A stretch of DNA of 64,000 bases from Vibrio profundi (GTDB taxonomy: Bacteria; Pseudomonadota; Gammaproteobacteria; Enterobacterales; Vibrionaceae). Under the pieces are notes generated by a model that ran no database searches, was not told the DNA's origin, and was given only the letters and a program-made list of their open reading frames with translations. The translations under genes were made by a program, and so were the position numbers. This document shows, one piece after another, positions 25,030-34,156 of this stretch (position 1 is the first letter of the stretch; each line of letters opens with the position of its first letter). The DNA is taken from NCBI RefSeq assembly GCF_005281835.1, contig NZ_RZIS01000013.1, positions 24,375-88,374 of the forward strand, written 5' to 3'.

Positions 25030-26664
25030 TTACGCAGGAACCGCCCTCTCTTTGAAAAACGCCAAGCTGTCTTTTTGTAACGCGGCTTGCGTCGAAAGTT
25101 CGTTAGCGGTCTGCTGTGTTTGGTTAATCGCGGTTACATTCTGATTCACCAAGTCTGAAGTGGTATTTATGTTCTTGGCGATACTTTCTGTAACGGTCGA
25201 CTGCTCTTGTGATGCGGTCGCAACAATGGCGTTAATCTCAGAAATAGTCTCCACCGATTCAGTGATTGCGTAAAACGACTGCTGAACATTTTCTGCGATG
25301 TCTACAGAGTTACGAATCAAACGCATGTTCTCACTCATATTCTCATGTGCATTTTCAGACTGAGCCTGGAGCTTTGAGATTATCTCTTGAATATTAATGG
25401 TCGATGCTTGAGTCTTTCCTGCCAACTGGCGAACTTCGTCTGCCACTACCGCGAAGCCTCGTCCGTGCTCCCCTGCTCGCGCAGCTTCAATTGCCGCATT
25501 CAAAGCAAGCAAGTTAATCTGGTTAGAAATCGTTTCAATCACTTCAGTAACCGTACCTATCTCGTTGGAGTAATCCTTAAGTTCGGTAATAATCGACGAC
25601 GTCATTTGTACAGAGTCGTTGATCTGATTAGTTAAACTGATCGACTCACCTAATTGCTGGTTACCTGCATTCACATTCTCAATCGCAACTTTTGCCGCTT
25701 CTTCCGCATTGGATGCGTTTATGCTGACTTCTTGAGAAGTAGAAGCCAACTGGCTCACTGCAGCCGATACTTCTTCTACTTGTCGTAATTCAACTTCCGT
25801 GTTCTTGAGAGTCTCTCCCATCACTGCGGTAAGCTCTTCAGAAGACGACGCAACTGTATCCGACACGGTACGTAATTGTGAGGTTGTATTGGAAAGCCTT
25901 TCAATACTCGTGTTGTAAATCGCACTGAGACTGGAGAACTCATTAGAGCTTTCTTTATATTCAATCTTACGGTTCAAGTCTCCCGACTCCAGTGAAGCCA
26001 TCGCCTCTGTAAACTTACGCACATTCTCAATAATCAGCTTGTAGATGCCGTAAGCCACCAGCAAGAACACAAATACGGAGGCTCCTATGGTCACCAAGGT
26101 ACTCATTTCAAAACGTTTGAACTCATTATCCAATGATTCTGAACGGATTTTTATTAGGCGAGATTCTTCACTTCTCGCTGAAGACAACAAATCGCGGATG
26201 CCATCTACGTACTTCTTGCCTTCTTTCTTATTGATGTACTCAGAAACATCACCAGAGCTTTGAAGCACGCCAAACCCTTTCTCAATAACATTTTGCTGCC
26301 ACTGACCAAGCAGAGATTTAACTCGTTTAAACCTTTCTGTTTGTGCTGGGTTGTCGCTAGTTAAACTTAAGAGTCGATCTAAATCCTTTTGAATATTTGT
26401 TTTACCAGACTCATACGGTTCCAAAAAATCACTGTTACTGGTTAGCATGAAGCCTCGATAGCCCGTTTCAATATTTACCAACTCAATAACAGCGTGGTCA
26501 ATCTTCTGAATAACCTCATAGGTATGCTCTACCGCAGCGTTAGACTCAATCGTATCATCGATAGATGAAATATTTAGGAAGAAGATTGTCGTGTAAGAAA
26601 CTGCCACCAAAAATAGTAGCACCCCCAATTGATGAGATGTTTTTAAGTTATTTAAAATTTTCAT
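25030..26664 (-). CDS. Methyl-accepting chemotaxis protein with CHASE3 sensor
   Basis: This is a 544-residue chemoreceptor. It has a membrane helix (about 12-32), a CHASE3-type all-helical periplasmic domain (about 35-185, with NIETGYRGFML, the hallmark of CHASE3), a second membrane helix (about 187-210), HAMP (212-265) and a cytoplasmic signalling hairpin (270-540). The hairpin tip reads EVIETISNQINLLALNAAIEAARAGEHGRGFAVVADEVRQLA in the standard order. It would control a CheA kinase through CheW. It is the last gene after an EAL gene and a cheW-type gene on the same strand. No CheA, CheY or CheR is encoded here. Confidence 0.92.
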   Translation of the reverse strand: MKILNNLKTSHQLGVLLFLVAVSYTTIFFLNISSIDDTIESNAAVEHTYEVIQKIDHAVIELVNIETGYRGFMLTSNSDFLEPYESGKTNIQKDLDRLLSLTSDNPAQTERFKRVKSLLGQWQQNVIEKGFGVLQSSGDVSEYINKKEGKKYVDGIRDLLSSARSEESRLIKIRSESLDNEFKRFEMSTLVTIGASVFVFLLVAYGIYKLIIENVRKFTEAMASLESGDLNRKIEYKESSNEFSSLSAIYNTSIERLSNTTSQLRTVSDTVASSSEELTAVMGETLKNTEVELRQVEEVSAAVSQLASTSQEVSINASNAEEAAKVAIENVNAGNQQLGESISLTNQINDSVQMTSSIITELKDYSNEIGTVTEVIETISNQINLLALNAAIEAARAGEHGRGFAVVADEVRQLAGKTQASTINIQEIISKLQAQSENAHENMSENMRLIRNSVDIAENVQQSFYAITESVETISEINAIVATASQEQSTVTESIAKNINTTSDLVNQNVTAINQTQQTANELSTQAALQKDSLAFFKERAVPA

Positions 26665-26790
26665 AATACTTTTGTTTAGATGTAATTAACTACCTCACTA
26701 CAATAGCAAGGTCAGTAATAATTAAGTGTTTATGGTTTACTTATTGTTAGTGGTCAGGTTTTAATTACTGACTTTAAAGTATAAACCGTT

Positions 26791-27267
26791 CTAATTAGAA
26801 ACCATTTCATTTGTCATACTTGAAACGATTTCTTCTATATTGAGAATAAATACCAGCTTATCTTCTAATCGCGCAGCACCAATAATCGATGATGATTCTA
26901 GTGGATCAGAAAGTTCATCCATAACTTCGATATTATCTTTAGCAATTCGATAAATCCGGCTAATAGAATCAATTAGAAACCCATAAGTTGAACCAGAAAA
27001 GTCAGTCACAATAACAAACTGCTCTTCTGGCTCTAAGTAATCCGATAGGCCTAGTAAACGGGACAAGTGTATCAAAGGTGTGATTTTCTCCCTTGAGGTA
27101 AAAACGCCAATCACGTCTTCACCGCCTTTGGGGTACTCCGTCAGTTCAGGGAAACGAATCACTTCCCTTACTTTATCGACATTAATTCCATAATGAGAAG
27201 TGATCTTCTTACCGTTTGAATCTGTTTTAACCAGTTGAAATTCAACAATTTCGAGTTCTTCATTCAT
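26791..27267 (-). CDS. CheW-like coupling protein
   Basis: This is a 158-residue single CheW domain (residues about 5-150). Features include YGINVDKVREVIRFPELTEYP, VIGVFTSREKITPLIHLSRLLG, the ...FGFLIDSISRIYRI-type strand pair and the C-terminal AARLEDKLVFILNIEEI. It carries no receiver domain, so it is a CheW rather than a CheV. It starts 7 bases after the stop of the EAL gene, suggesting translational coupling, and lies 126 bases before the CHASE3 receptor. It would connect that receptor to a CheA kinase. A dedicated coupling role for this receptor is inference. Confidence 0.88.
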   Translation of the reverse strand: MNEELEIVEFQLVKTDSNGKKITSHYGINVDKVREVIRFPELTEYPKGGEDVIGVFTSREKITPLIHLSRLLGLSDYLEPEEQFVIVTDFSGSTYGFLIDSISRIYRIAKDNIEVMDELSDPLESSSIIGAARLEDKLVFILNIEEIVSSMTNEMVSN

Positions 27268-27274
27268 AATACAG

Positions 27275-28012
27275 CTATATTGTTAAGTTATGTTCGCCTA
27301 TCAATTGAGGCTTTTTAAATAAGTAACCTTGGAACAAGCGAAACCCCATACCGAGTAGCCTATTCAGTTCCTCTAGTGTCTCCACTCCCTCGAATACGAT
27401 AGGAATATCCGCTCCTACCATTTGTTGTAGTACCTTATGCTCTAGCGCCAAGTTAGCGTTCATTAATTGAGAGCTATCAATTTTAATACACTCTAAATTG
27501 TCTATATTTAAACGTTCAAAATCTTCATCTATAAAACAGAAGTCATCAACAACAAAGTTAATATTCTCGGTATCATATAAGCGCATCAACTTCTGAATAC
27601 TTTCATTAAGACCCACTACATCACATTCATTCTCTACAATCTCAAAATATACACGCTTACCACTACTGTACATGCTGTCTATTAATAACTTAGCAAAACT
27701 GAGTACATGTATAGGAAGTTGAGTTATACAATCCATTATTGTTTCAGGATATACATTGATAAATACTTTATCGGTATCCAGATAGATTGAATTTAACAAA
27801 TGTAATGTCACTATTCTTAAATCTAGTTCACTTGAATAGTATTCACTCATAAACTCTTCAGGAGAGATAAATACTCCATCTGAGTAAACTCGTAGCAAAA
27901 ATTCATAAGCGTAGATTTCGTTAGCGTCATTTATTATGGGCTGAATTGCACTGTGCAATGTGTACTGTTCATACTTCAACGAATATGAACTTTTCATCTT
28001 TACTATTTTCAT
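27275..28012 (-). CDS. Stand-alone EAL-domain protein
   Basis: The frame opens at 28081, but AAGGTG 5 bases before the Met at 28012 marks the start, giving 245 residues. Almost the whole protein is one EAL domain: YEFLLR (EAL motif as EFL), INVYPET (Asn ligand), FEIVENE, VVDDF, IKID (catalytic Lys) and FEGVET. Metal ligands and the general base thus appear kept. Loop 6 after DDF is abnormal: FCFIDED replaces GTGYSS, which could weaken dimerisation or activity. It is either a c-di-GMP phosphodiesterase or a c-di-GMP-sensing protein. It heads the EAL-CheW-MCP operon. The codon composition is AT-richer than its neighbours. Confidence 0.85.
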   Translation of the reverse strand: MKIVKMKSSYSLKYEQYTLHSAIQPIINDANEIYAYEFLLRVYSDGVFISPEEFMSEYYSSELDLRIVTLHLLNSIYLDTDKVFINVYPETIMDCITQLPIHVLSFAKLLIDSMYSSGKRVYFEIVENECDVVGLNESIQKLMRLYDTENINFVVDDFCFIDEDFERLNIDNLECIKIDSSQLMNANLALEHKVLQQMVGADIPIVFEGVETLEELNRLLGMGFRLFQGYLFKKPQLIGEHNLTI

Positions 28013-28307
28013 TTCACCTTCGACAGAAATAACGTTAATCAGTCGAATATAAAAACCACGACCAGACACAAGATGTAACACATTGTACGAATCTCACTCG
28101 AAGGTAATACAGTAATTTTACGCAATTAACAGATTAATCATTTGATATAGCTTTCAACAAAATCCATTACAGGATCGCCATATAATAAACTTATATTTAA
28201 CATGGTTATTTACACCACTTTTACATCGAAGATATCTTTAGCGGGCCATAATAGGTAAAATTGTGCTAAGGCTATGAATAAAACTACAAATAACAACAAG
28301 GACTTAT

Positions 28308-28913
28308 ATGAATCACTCTTCTTGGCTAGCTACTCTTATTGCAACGTTTGGGCTCAATGCAGCCGCATTCGCCCAACAAGACACGCCAGAAACTCCTGGG
28401 GAGCGTCAAGGCGGCTTCTATATTGGTGCTGATTTATCTGGCTACAATACTGTCGACCTACAAGTAGGCAGCACCACTTCACAAAAAACCGGTGATTTGG
28501 GCGACTTTGGTTTCAACATCGTGGGCGGTTACGAATTTAACACTCACAAAGTCATTAAACTTGGGGTGGAAGCAGAATACCGAAAACTAGGCTCTGTGGA
28601 GTATCAGGATACGCTCAAGCTAAAAGGAGACGCTCTGTTTGTAAACGTTAAGCCAAAATTTATCGTCAATTACGATTACGCGGATGTATACGTTTCATTA
28701 CTTGCTGGGGTTGGTAGCCTAGATTTAGAGGCAAGCGCCAATGGCACTTCGGCTTCACAAACAGAAGCTGGGGTTCAAATAGGTGCTGAGATCGGCGTTA
28801 TCCTCACTCACAACATTGACCTTCATGCAGGCTATCGCGCCGCCTACGCATCAGTAGATAGCCTTGATGTAACGGTGGGCAGTGGATATGCTGGAGTTCG
28901 CTATCACTTTTAG
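28308..28913 (+). CDS. Small outer-membrane beta-barrel protein (OmpA-like barrel)
   Basis: This is a 201-residue protein with a signal peptide (cleaved after AAFA). The mature part begins with a Gln/Pro/Glu-rich linker and then eight probable strands: GGFYIGADLSGY, FGFNIVGGYEF, IKLGVEAEYRKLG, and so on, ending in AGVRYHF with C-terminal Phe. This matches the eight-stranded OmpA/OmpX/OmpW-sized barrel group. There is no peptidoglycan-binding domain. The role cannot be told from the sequence. It is monocistronic with a downstream terminator, and divergent from the EAL operon. Confidence 0.8.
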   Translation: MNHSSWLATLIATFGLNAAAFAQQDTPETPGERQGGFYIGADLSGYNTVDLQVGSTTSQKTGDLGDFGFNIVGGYEFNTHKVIKLGVEAEYRKLGSVEYQDTLKLKGDALFVNVKPKFIVNYDYADVYVSLLAGVGSLDLEASANGTSASQTEAGVQIGAEIGVILTHNIDLHAGYRAAYASVDSLDVTVGSGYAGVRYHF

Positions 28914-28917
28914 AAAT

Positions 28918-28945
28918 AAAGCCGACGATGGTCGGCTTTACTTAT
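28918..28945. terminator. Intrinsic terminator
   Basis: AAAGCCGAC and GTCGGCTTT form a 9-bp stem around GATG between convergent genes. The downstream side on the plus strand is T-rich (TTTACTTATT). Confidence 0.75.
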
Positions 28946-28968
28946 TCAAATATAGAAACGGCTGAGCA

Positions 28969-29421
28969 TCAGCAATCAGTATCCACATCATTGGGAACAA
29001 GCCCAAGGCTTTCACTGGGTATTGTCGTTTCAAAGCTTGGTAAAGTAATTAACCCACTATCACCCAAAAAATTTAAGATAGTAATAAACTGGTAATCAAG
29101 ATCGACCGCCCTTGCTCGTACAAACCTCACATCTTCAGAGCTGGGGCCAACCAACACACTCCCGCTTCCGTCTAAGTAGTCAATTTCGATATTTTCGTTT
29201 TCTATCGCTGAGATGTAACTGTTTGAAGATATGTAGTTTTTGATCCCAACATCTCCAATTTGGCAAACAGAAGCCATACGCGCAGCCGCCCTCACCGCTT
29301 CATTGACCCCCTGCATCGAGTACATAAAGTGCCCAAAAGAGACGATCGCCAACAGGATCAACATCATGAACGAAGACATCAAAGTAAATTCAATGATCGT
29401 AATACCACTTAACCTTTTCAT
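28969..29421 (-). CDS. TadE-like pseudopilin, second copy
   Basis: This 150-residue protein has an N-terminal TadE-type signature: a short basic leader then GITIIEFTLMSSFMMLILLAIVSFG, with Glu at the fifth position after Gly, and NEAVRAAARMAS just after the helix. TadE and TadF are pseudopilins processed by TadV and needed for tight-adherence (Flp) pili. The globular part has two Cys that may pair. The start overlaps the stop of the upstream TadE-like gene by 4 bases, so translation is coupled. There are no TadA, TadB, TadC, RcpA or Flp genes nearby. Confidence 0.85.
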   Translation of the reverse strand: MKRLSGITIIEFTLMSSFMMLILLAIVSFGHFMYSMQGVNEAVRAAARMASVCQIGDVGIKNYISSNSYISAIENENIEIDYLDGSGSVLVGPSSEDVRFVRARAVDLDYQFITILNFLGDSGLITLPSFETTIPSESLGLVPNDVDTDC

Positions 29422-29849
29422 TGGACGATTCTCATTACAGTTGAAGCATTCATAGGAACAGCCAGAGAGATTTCTGTCGCGGGAATGGTGGAGACAAATT
29501 TGGGTTCAAAGGTATAAACAGCAGACACAGTTACATAAAGATTGTTCTCGCAGCTCACAGTGATGTCACTTGTTTGCCAATTATTCAATAACGCCGATGT
29601 TCCTGCATTAAGCGTCCCATAAACTACTAGTTGTTTAATATCACTCTGATCCGCCATAACAGGGCCGCAACCCGAGGCGTCCGTTTGAGTGGAAGCGTAC
29701 CTAGCGCCAACTCTCACAGCTTTGTTTAACGTATTTAGCTCAATGAAAACACGAGCAACTTCTAAAACACCGACTAGCAAAAGCAATAATACAGGTATGC
29801 CAATAACCAACTCGACGGCAGCAAGTCCTTTCTGTTTAAGTAAACTCAT
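29418..29849 (-). CDS. TadE-like pseudopilin, first copy
   Basis: This is a 143-residue TadE-domain protein: MSLLKQKG, then LAAVELVIGIPVLLLLLVGVLEVARV, followed by LNKAVRVGARYAS, the usual TadE continuation. A hydrophobic N-terminal helix would anchor it in the inner membrane; the rest is periplasmic with one potential disulfide (Cys near 60 and 94). It overlaps both neighbours by 4 bases, in a three-gene coupled unit after the TadG-like gene. By family it is a minor pilin-like part of a Tad apparatus. Confidence 0.87.
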   Translation of the reverse strand: MSLLKQKGLAAVELVIGIPVLLLLLVGVLEVARVFIELNTLNKAVRVGARYASTQTDASGCGPVMADQSDIKQLVVYGTLNAGTSALLNNWQTSDITVSCENNLYVTVSAVYTFEPKFVSTIPATEISLAVPMNASTVMRIVQ

Positions 29850-31093
29850 GAACCACCACCAACTGAATTAGGGTCTTTAAAGAGCACTATTCGACTAATT
29901 CCGGTATCCGTATTCGATGCTCCACCATCAGTAACCGAACAAACTTCAATAAACTCACCAAAAATACTTTGCTGGCCTTTTTTACCCTTAGATGTTGATG
30001 AGTCATAACGCTGAATCATAAAAAAGCAGCCGATACTGGTAACCGTAAATTCTATTTTACCTCCAGATTTAAGCGCAGAATCACAGTCTAGTATTGGTAC
30101 AGGCAATACTCTACGCCAAGCAACAGCTGTACTTGAAATGCAATCGCCATCGCTCAAGCAGTCGTTGGTATAATCAGCATAGGCATCATACGTCCACTTA
30201 TCTAACGCGGTAGAGTCGTTGTGATCATCAATATTGTCAGTTGTGATCGCAGGGTCTGGTTCTGTCGTAGAAAGGTCAGCAGGGTAATAAACACCATCTA
30301 AGGTTTCGCCATCGAATCGACTATCGATACTGGATGTTGGACCTACTCCATTACCAGGTTCTGAATCGATATCGTCACCGATCGAAACCACAACCGTATT
30401 TTTTCCTACTAATGCATCGCTTACCGCTGACTTACCGCTACCGACATCCAACAAATGAAAGTTACCCGCCCCTAAGCCGTCGGGGTCATCAGATTGGCTA
30501 CCAGTTTTAATTTCATACACCTTACCAACCTCATAACCAGATGGCCCTACATCGTTACCCTCACACATGCCTATGGGTAAAATGTTAGACGTACCATCAA
30601 CAAACACAGAGCCGGCAACAGCGCTAGCAGACACAGACTTGGATAAACCAAATACTTGTACAAAGAATTCACTCAAACTCACATCGCTGACTTCAATACG
30701 TACATAAACTCGGTCAGGGTCAACCGGAAAAGTATCGGAAAAACCACTATTGGGGGAGTCTGAATATTCTATATCTAGGAGGGTAAAACTGCTGCCGTCT
30801 TCGGTGGCAGCGAGTTCTATTTCTTCATTTCCTGGGGCGGCTAAGATTTCGTTGTATGCGGCGACAATTGCCGTTTGCGTATCTGCTGCTACGTAGGTTC
30901 GATTTGCCACCGTCGCGCCCGCGAGCGCGATAGTATCTACAGCATTTTGTAGCCGCGTTTTATTCACAACAACATGTGAAACATCAACAGAAAGTGCTGT
31001 CAATCCAACGAACAAAAGCATGCTCATTGTCATAAGAACTAAGGTAAGCCCGCCCTGTTTCTTGGGCAAAATATTGGGACTATATCGCTCCAT
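29846..31093 (-). CDS. TadG-like membrane-anchored protein
   Basis: This is a 415-residue protein. The N-terminus KKQGGLTLVLMTMSMLLFVGLTALSVDVSHVV followed by NKTRLQNAVDTIALAGA is the putative Flp pilus-assembly TadE/G-like domain. The C-terminal 250 residues are periplasmic, Asp/Ser/Gly-rich, with paired Cys (CEGND, NDCLSDGDC, LDCDSA, IGCFF, EVCSV). There is no recognisable von Willebrand (VWA) MIDAS, which full-length TadG proteins often have. It heads the coupled TadG-TadE-TadE unit. Its role would be in the Tad secretion/pilus machine, encoded elsewhere if it exists. Confidence 0.8.
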   Translation of the reverse strand: MERYSPNILPKKQGGLTLVLMTMSMLLFVGLTALSVDVSHVVVNKTRLQNAVDTIALAGATVANRTYVAADTQTAIVAAYNEILAAPGNEEIELAATEDGSSFTLLDIEYSDSPNSGFSDTFPVDPDRVYVRIEVSDVSLSEFFVQVFGLSKSVSASAVAGSVFVDGTSNILPIGMCEGNDVGPSGYEVGKVYEIKTGSQSDDPDGLGAGNFHLLDVGSGKSAVSDALVGKNTVVVSIGDDIDSEPGNGVGPTSSIDSRFDGETLDGVYYPADLSTTEPDPAITTDNIDDHNDSTALDKWTYDAYADYTNDCLSDGDCISSTAVAWRRVLPVPILDCDSALKSGGKIEFTVTSIGCFFMIQRYDSSTSKGKKGQQSIFGEFIEVCSVTDGGASNTDTGISRIVLFKDPNSVGGGS

Positions 31094-31287
31094 GCTCAGT
31101 ACCCTTTCCCTATCACCAACTCTAACCGTTTGATTAGAAGCAAGCCTTGTAAACTAAAGGTCTAGTCGTGTAGTGACGCCTTTTCACCACTTCATTAACT
31201 ATAGACAAAATTATCATTTTTGACTAAAAATCAGCCACAATTCTAGTCCTTTAGCATTAAAAATAAGGATAGGAGCTTCAGTCACGC

Positions 31288-31851
31288 TTATAAGTGATTT
31301 GTTGTTTCATCGTTCCCCTGCACATAACTGCCTAAGTGAGTGCTGAAATGGTTCTGCTTGATCATCTCAATGATGGCTGGAATATCGGCTGGGTAAGTGC
31401 GGCAACCTTTAAGAGCTTCAATGTCTACCCACTCGACACCTTGAATAAACTCCTCATCGTTTAAACCATGTAGATTTTCAATATGCGGTTCGCCAGTGTA
31501 ATCGGTGATTTGATAGAAAAACTCTGCGTTGTAGCGCCCTGCCGTTGTTTCTAAGAACTCTCGTACGCAAATAAGCGCTCCAACCGTAACATCTAACCCG
31601 GCTTCTTCTAGGAACTCTCTGCGAAGGCACGCTTTCGTACTGACATCATCATTCTCAAACCCACCACCTGGTGGAATCCAGTACTCTCCTGTTGAGTCTT
31701 TTACTTTAACCAATAGGACTGAGTTATTTCTTACTAATATGCCAGCGGCGCGAATTCTATGTTCCAAAGCAAGCTCCTTTGCTGATCGTGAGTGTGCTAA
31801 CTCTATAGCGTATAAGGCCATTAGAGTAGAACGCTTTGCTTTGATACACAA
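31288..31851 (-). CDS. NUDIX hydrolase with an imperfect Nudix box
   Basis: This is a 187-residue NUDIX protein. The box is GGGFENDD...RREFLEEAGL: the core REFLEEAGL is intact, but the first Glu of the canonical pattern (G-x5-E) is replaced by Asp or Val, depending on where a one-residue insertion is placed. The metal-binding Glu residues of REFLEE are kept, so hydrolysis of a nucleoside diphosphate derivative is still possible. The start is TTG at 31851 with AAGGA 3 bases upstream; the Met ten residues in (31821) is an alternative. The substrate is unknown. It sits alone between the tad-like unit and an MCP. Confidence 0.82.
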   Translation of the reverse strand: MCIKAKRSTLMALYAIELAHSRSAKELALEHRIRAAGILVRNNSVLLVKVKDSTGEYWIPPGGGFENDDVSTKACLRREFLEEAGLDVTVGALICVREFLETTAGRYNAEFFYQITDYTGEPHIENLHGLNDEEFIQGVEWVDIEALKGCRTYPADIPAIIEMIKQNHFSTHLGSYVQGNDETTNHL

Positions 31852-31871
31852 TTTCCTTATCGTGGAGGCAC

Positions 31872-31899
31872 AAAAAAGGCCAGCATATCTGCCGGCCTT
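31872..31899 (-). terminator. Intrinsic terminator of the dCACHE receptor gene
   Basis: On the minus strand AAGGCCGGC and GCTGGCCTT pair (one G-U) around a 6-base loop, followed by TTTT. Confidence 0.85.
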
Positions 31900-31918
31900 C
31901 GTTTATTACCTTAAGTCT

Positions 31919-33787
31919 CTAAAGAGTAAACTGCCCAACCTGTTTACTTAGGTCATTAGCTTTTACTTTTAAATCTTGCGCATTCGCTAAACCTTGTTCA
32001 GCGGCAAACGTGATTTCATCAGATACACTCTTGATTTCATTTGTGTTTTTGGTGATTTCATCCGTTACATGCGCTTGTTCTTCCGCTGCTGTCGCGATCT
32101 GGCTAGCCATATCAGAAATAACCGTTACCGCTGTTGTGATTTCTTCGATAGAAGCTACTGCTGAATCCGCGTCAACCACACTGTTTTTAGCCAGCTGCTG
32201 ACTGCTCTCCATTAAACTCACTGCGCCAACTGTCGTTTTCTGCAGGGTCTCAATGGTTGATTGAATTTCGAGCGTTGACTCTTGAGTACGGTGCGAAAGT
32301 ACACGAACTTCATCAGCAACGACTGCAAAACCACGGCCTTGGGCACCAGCTCGCGCCGCTTCAATCGCTGCGTTAAGTGCCAGTAAGTTAGTTTGTTCCG
32401 CAATACCTTGAATCGCCGTTAAAATACCAGAGATGGACTGTACGTGCTGATTAAGGTCTTCAATCACGACGGTCGCCTGACCAACTTCATTCGCTAAGTC
32501 ATTAATCGAATCGCGCGTTTTGCTCACCATGGCTTTACCCGTTTGGCTGCTTTCCGCTGATTGCTGCGCTGCGGTCGCGGTGCTTTCAGCATTAGTTGCG
32601 ATTTCTTGAGTCGCGCATGCCATTTCCGTTACCGCTGTCGCTACCATCGCAACTTCTTGCTGCTGGCTTTGAAGTTCACTTACTGCATGTTCGTTAATAG
32701 ACAGGCTCTTTTCTGCATCAGAATCCAGCTCAACCGATAACTGCTTAATATGAGTAATCAACTGGTGCTGACTATCAACAAAATCATTGAAGTTGTTTGC
32801 AAGCGCGCCAACTTCGTCTTGTTGCTCTACTTGAATGCGCTGGGTAAGGTCACCATTACCGCTAGCGATTTGAGCCAGAGCCTGAGATACCTTGCTAAGT
32901 GGCGCTAACATCATACCAATTAACCAAGACAATAAACCTAAGCTCACTAGCAGTATGCTCGCTGCAATAATCAGCTGACTTTGAAGCAACTCGTTGGTTT
33001 CCGCTTCTAATGTCGACTTGTCAATCAGCAGCGTTAAACGCCAATCTGAATTAGCGACTGGACGTGACCAAGCGTACTTTTCATTATTTTCCGATTCAAA
33101 ATAGATAGTCTCTAAAGAATCTAAACGCTCAATTGAAGCAAAAAATGAAGGAGTCAGATCGTTATCGATCAAAGAAGAGTGCTTCGTTAGAACGTGAGTA
33201 TCTTTATACGCGATGATAGTGCCATCGTTATGAGTTAATAACGCATAACCGTTAGCTGGGAGAGACATAGCGGACACTTGCTCCACGATTGCATTAATCG
33301 ACAAATCGCCGCCAACAACGCCGTTCGCTGCAGGCGCAGCAACCGTCACAGACATATTATTGGAAGCAACGTCTAAATATGGTTGCGTCGTAATCGTTCC
33401 ATTACTTTGTGCGAGGCTATACCATGGACGTGTGCGTGGGTCGTAGGCCGACAAATCAATCGAAGGGTTGGAACTAATTGTCGTACCTATGCTCTTACCG
33501 TAGTAAGTTAGGTCAAAACCACCCGATTGTTGGGCTTGTTGAAGAGTTGATAGTGGTGAAGATTCAACACTTTTAGCAACAGCTTCAATCGCATTTTGTT
33601 TAGTCAGCAGCCAGTTACTGATCACTTCAGTTTGTAGCTGACCAACACGGTGAACTTGGTTAGTGGTTTCAGTTAAAAGCATCGACTTTTGTTCTGAATA
33701 ATTACGCCACGTAAGCAAGGTAATCACGACCAAAAGCGCAGCAGAAATCGTTAGCAGCGCTTTTGATTTTAGGGAAAGGTGTTTCAT
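31919..33787 (-). CDS. Methyl-accepting chemotaxis protein with dCACHE sensor
   Basis: This is a 622-residue receptor. It has a membrane helix (about 10-28), a periplasmic double-CACHE domain (about 35-270), a second membrane helix (about 272-296), HAMP (298-350) and a signalling hairpin (355-620) with GIAEQTNLLALNAAIEAARAGAQGRGFAVVADEVR at the tip. The membrane-distal CACHE module has YDPRTRPWYS and, later, a segment with Asp (GGDLS), the pattern of amino-acid-binding dCACHE receptors such as Mlp24/PctA relatives. The C-terminus lacks a CheR-tethering pentapeptide. It is monocistronic with its own terminator. The ligand is inferred, not shown. Confidence 0.92.
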   Translation of the reverse strand: MKHLSLKSKALLTISAALLVVITLLTWRNYSEQKSMLLTETTNQVHRVGQLQTEVISNWLLTKQNAIEAVAKSVESSPLSTLQQAQQSGGFDLTYYGKSIGTTISSNPSIDLSAYDPRTRPWYSLAQSNGTITTQPYLDVASNNMSVTVAAPAANGVVGGDLSINAIVEQVSAMSLPANGYALLTHNDGTIIAYKDTHVLTKHSSLIDNDLTPSFFASIERLDSLETIYFESENNEKYAWSRPVANSDWRLTLLIDKSTLEAETNELLQSQLIIAASILLVSLGLLSWLIGMMLAPLSKVSQALAQIASGNGDLTQRIQVEQQDEVGALANNFNDFVDSQHQLITHIKQLSVELDSDAEKSLSINEHAVSELQSQQQEVAMVATAVTEMACATQEIATNAESTATAAQQSAESSQTGKAMVSKTRDSINDLANEVGQATVVIEDLNQHVQSISGILTAIQGIAEQTNLLALNAAIEAARAGAQGRGFAVVADEVRVLSHRTQESTLEIQSTIETLQKTTVGAVSLMESSQQLAKNSVVDADSAVASIEEITTAVTVISDMASQIATAAEEQAHVTDEITKNTNEIKSVSDEITFAAEQGLANAQDLKVKANDLSKQVGQFTL

Positions 33788-34156
33788 TACTTTTTTCTCT
33801 AGAGGGAACAGGTTAATCTTCTGCCAGATGACCTTGGCGAAAAGAACGGCAATCCTATAGAAAATTTGACTTTGTTCAAATAATTTAACGCACTAAATAC
33901 CTAAAAAATTCTAAAACTTTCTTTGACGCCTTTAAATAGCTATAAATCAACACCTTACCAACCTATAATTTTCAGAAAAACAAGTCGAAATTTACCAATT
34001 TATAATCCCCATATCCTGGTTTATATTTTGGTTATCGCAAAAAAATGGTCGCTATACCCATTAATTGGTAGAGCGTCGCTAAAAACGCACCTGCACAAAA
34101 ATCAATCGCCATTACACTTACTATTTCTATCTAACGATTCAAAGTGAAAGGACATT
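33788..34156. other. Intergenic region between divergent MCP and LysR genes
   Basis: About 370 AT-rich bases. It must hold both promoters. No clear operator, hairpin or small gene was seen; a 74-codon frame starting at 33923 looks non-coding. Confidence 0.4.

Noticed and set aside
33923..34147. 74-codon open frame upstream of the LysR gene
   Set aside because: No start signal, chance composition, lies in the promoter region.
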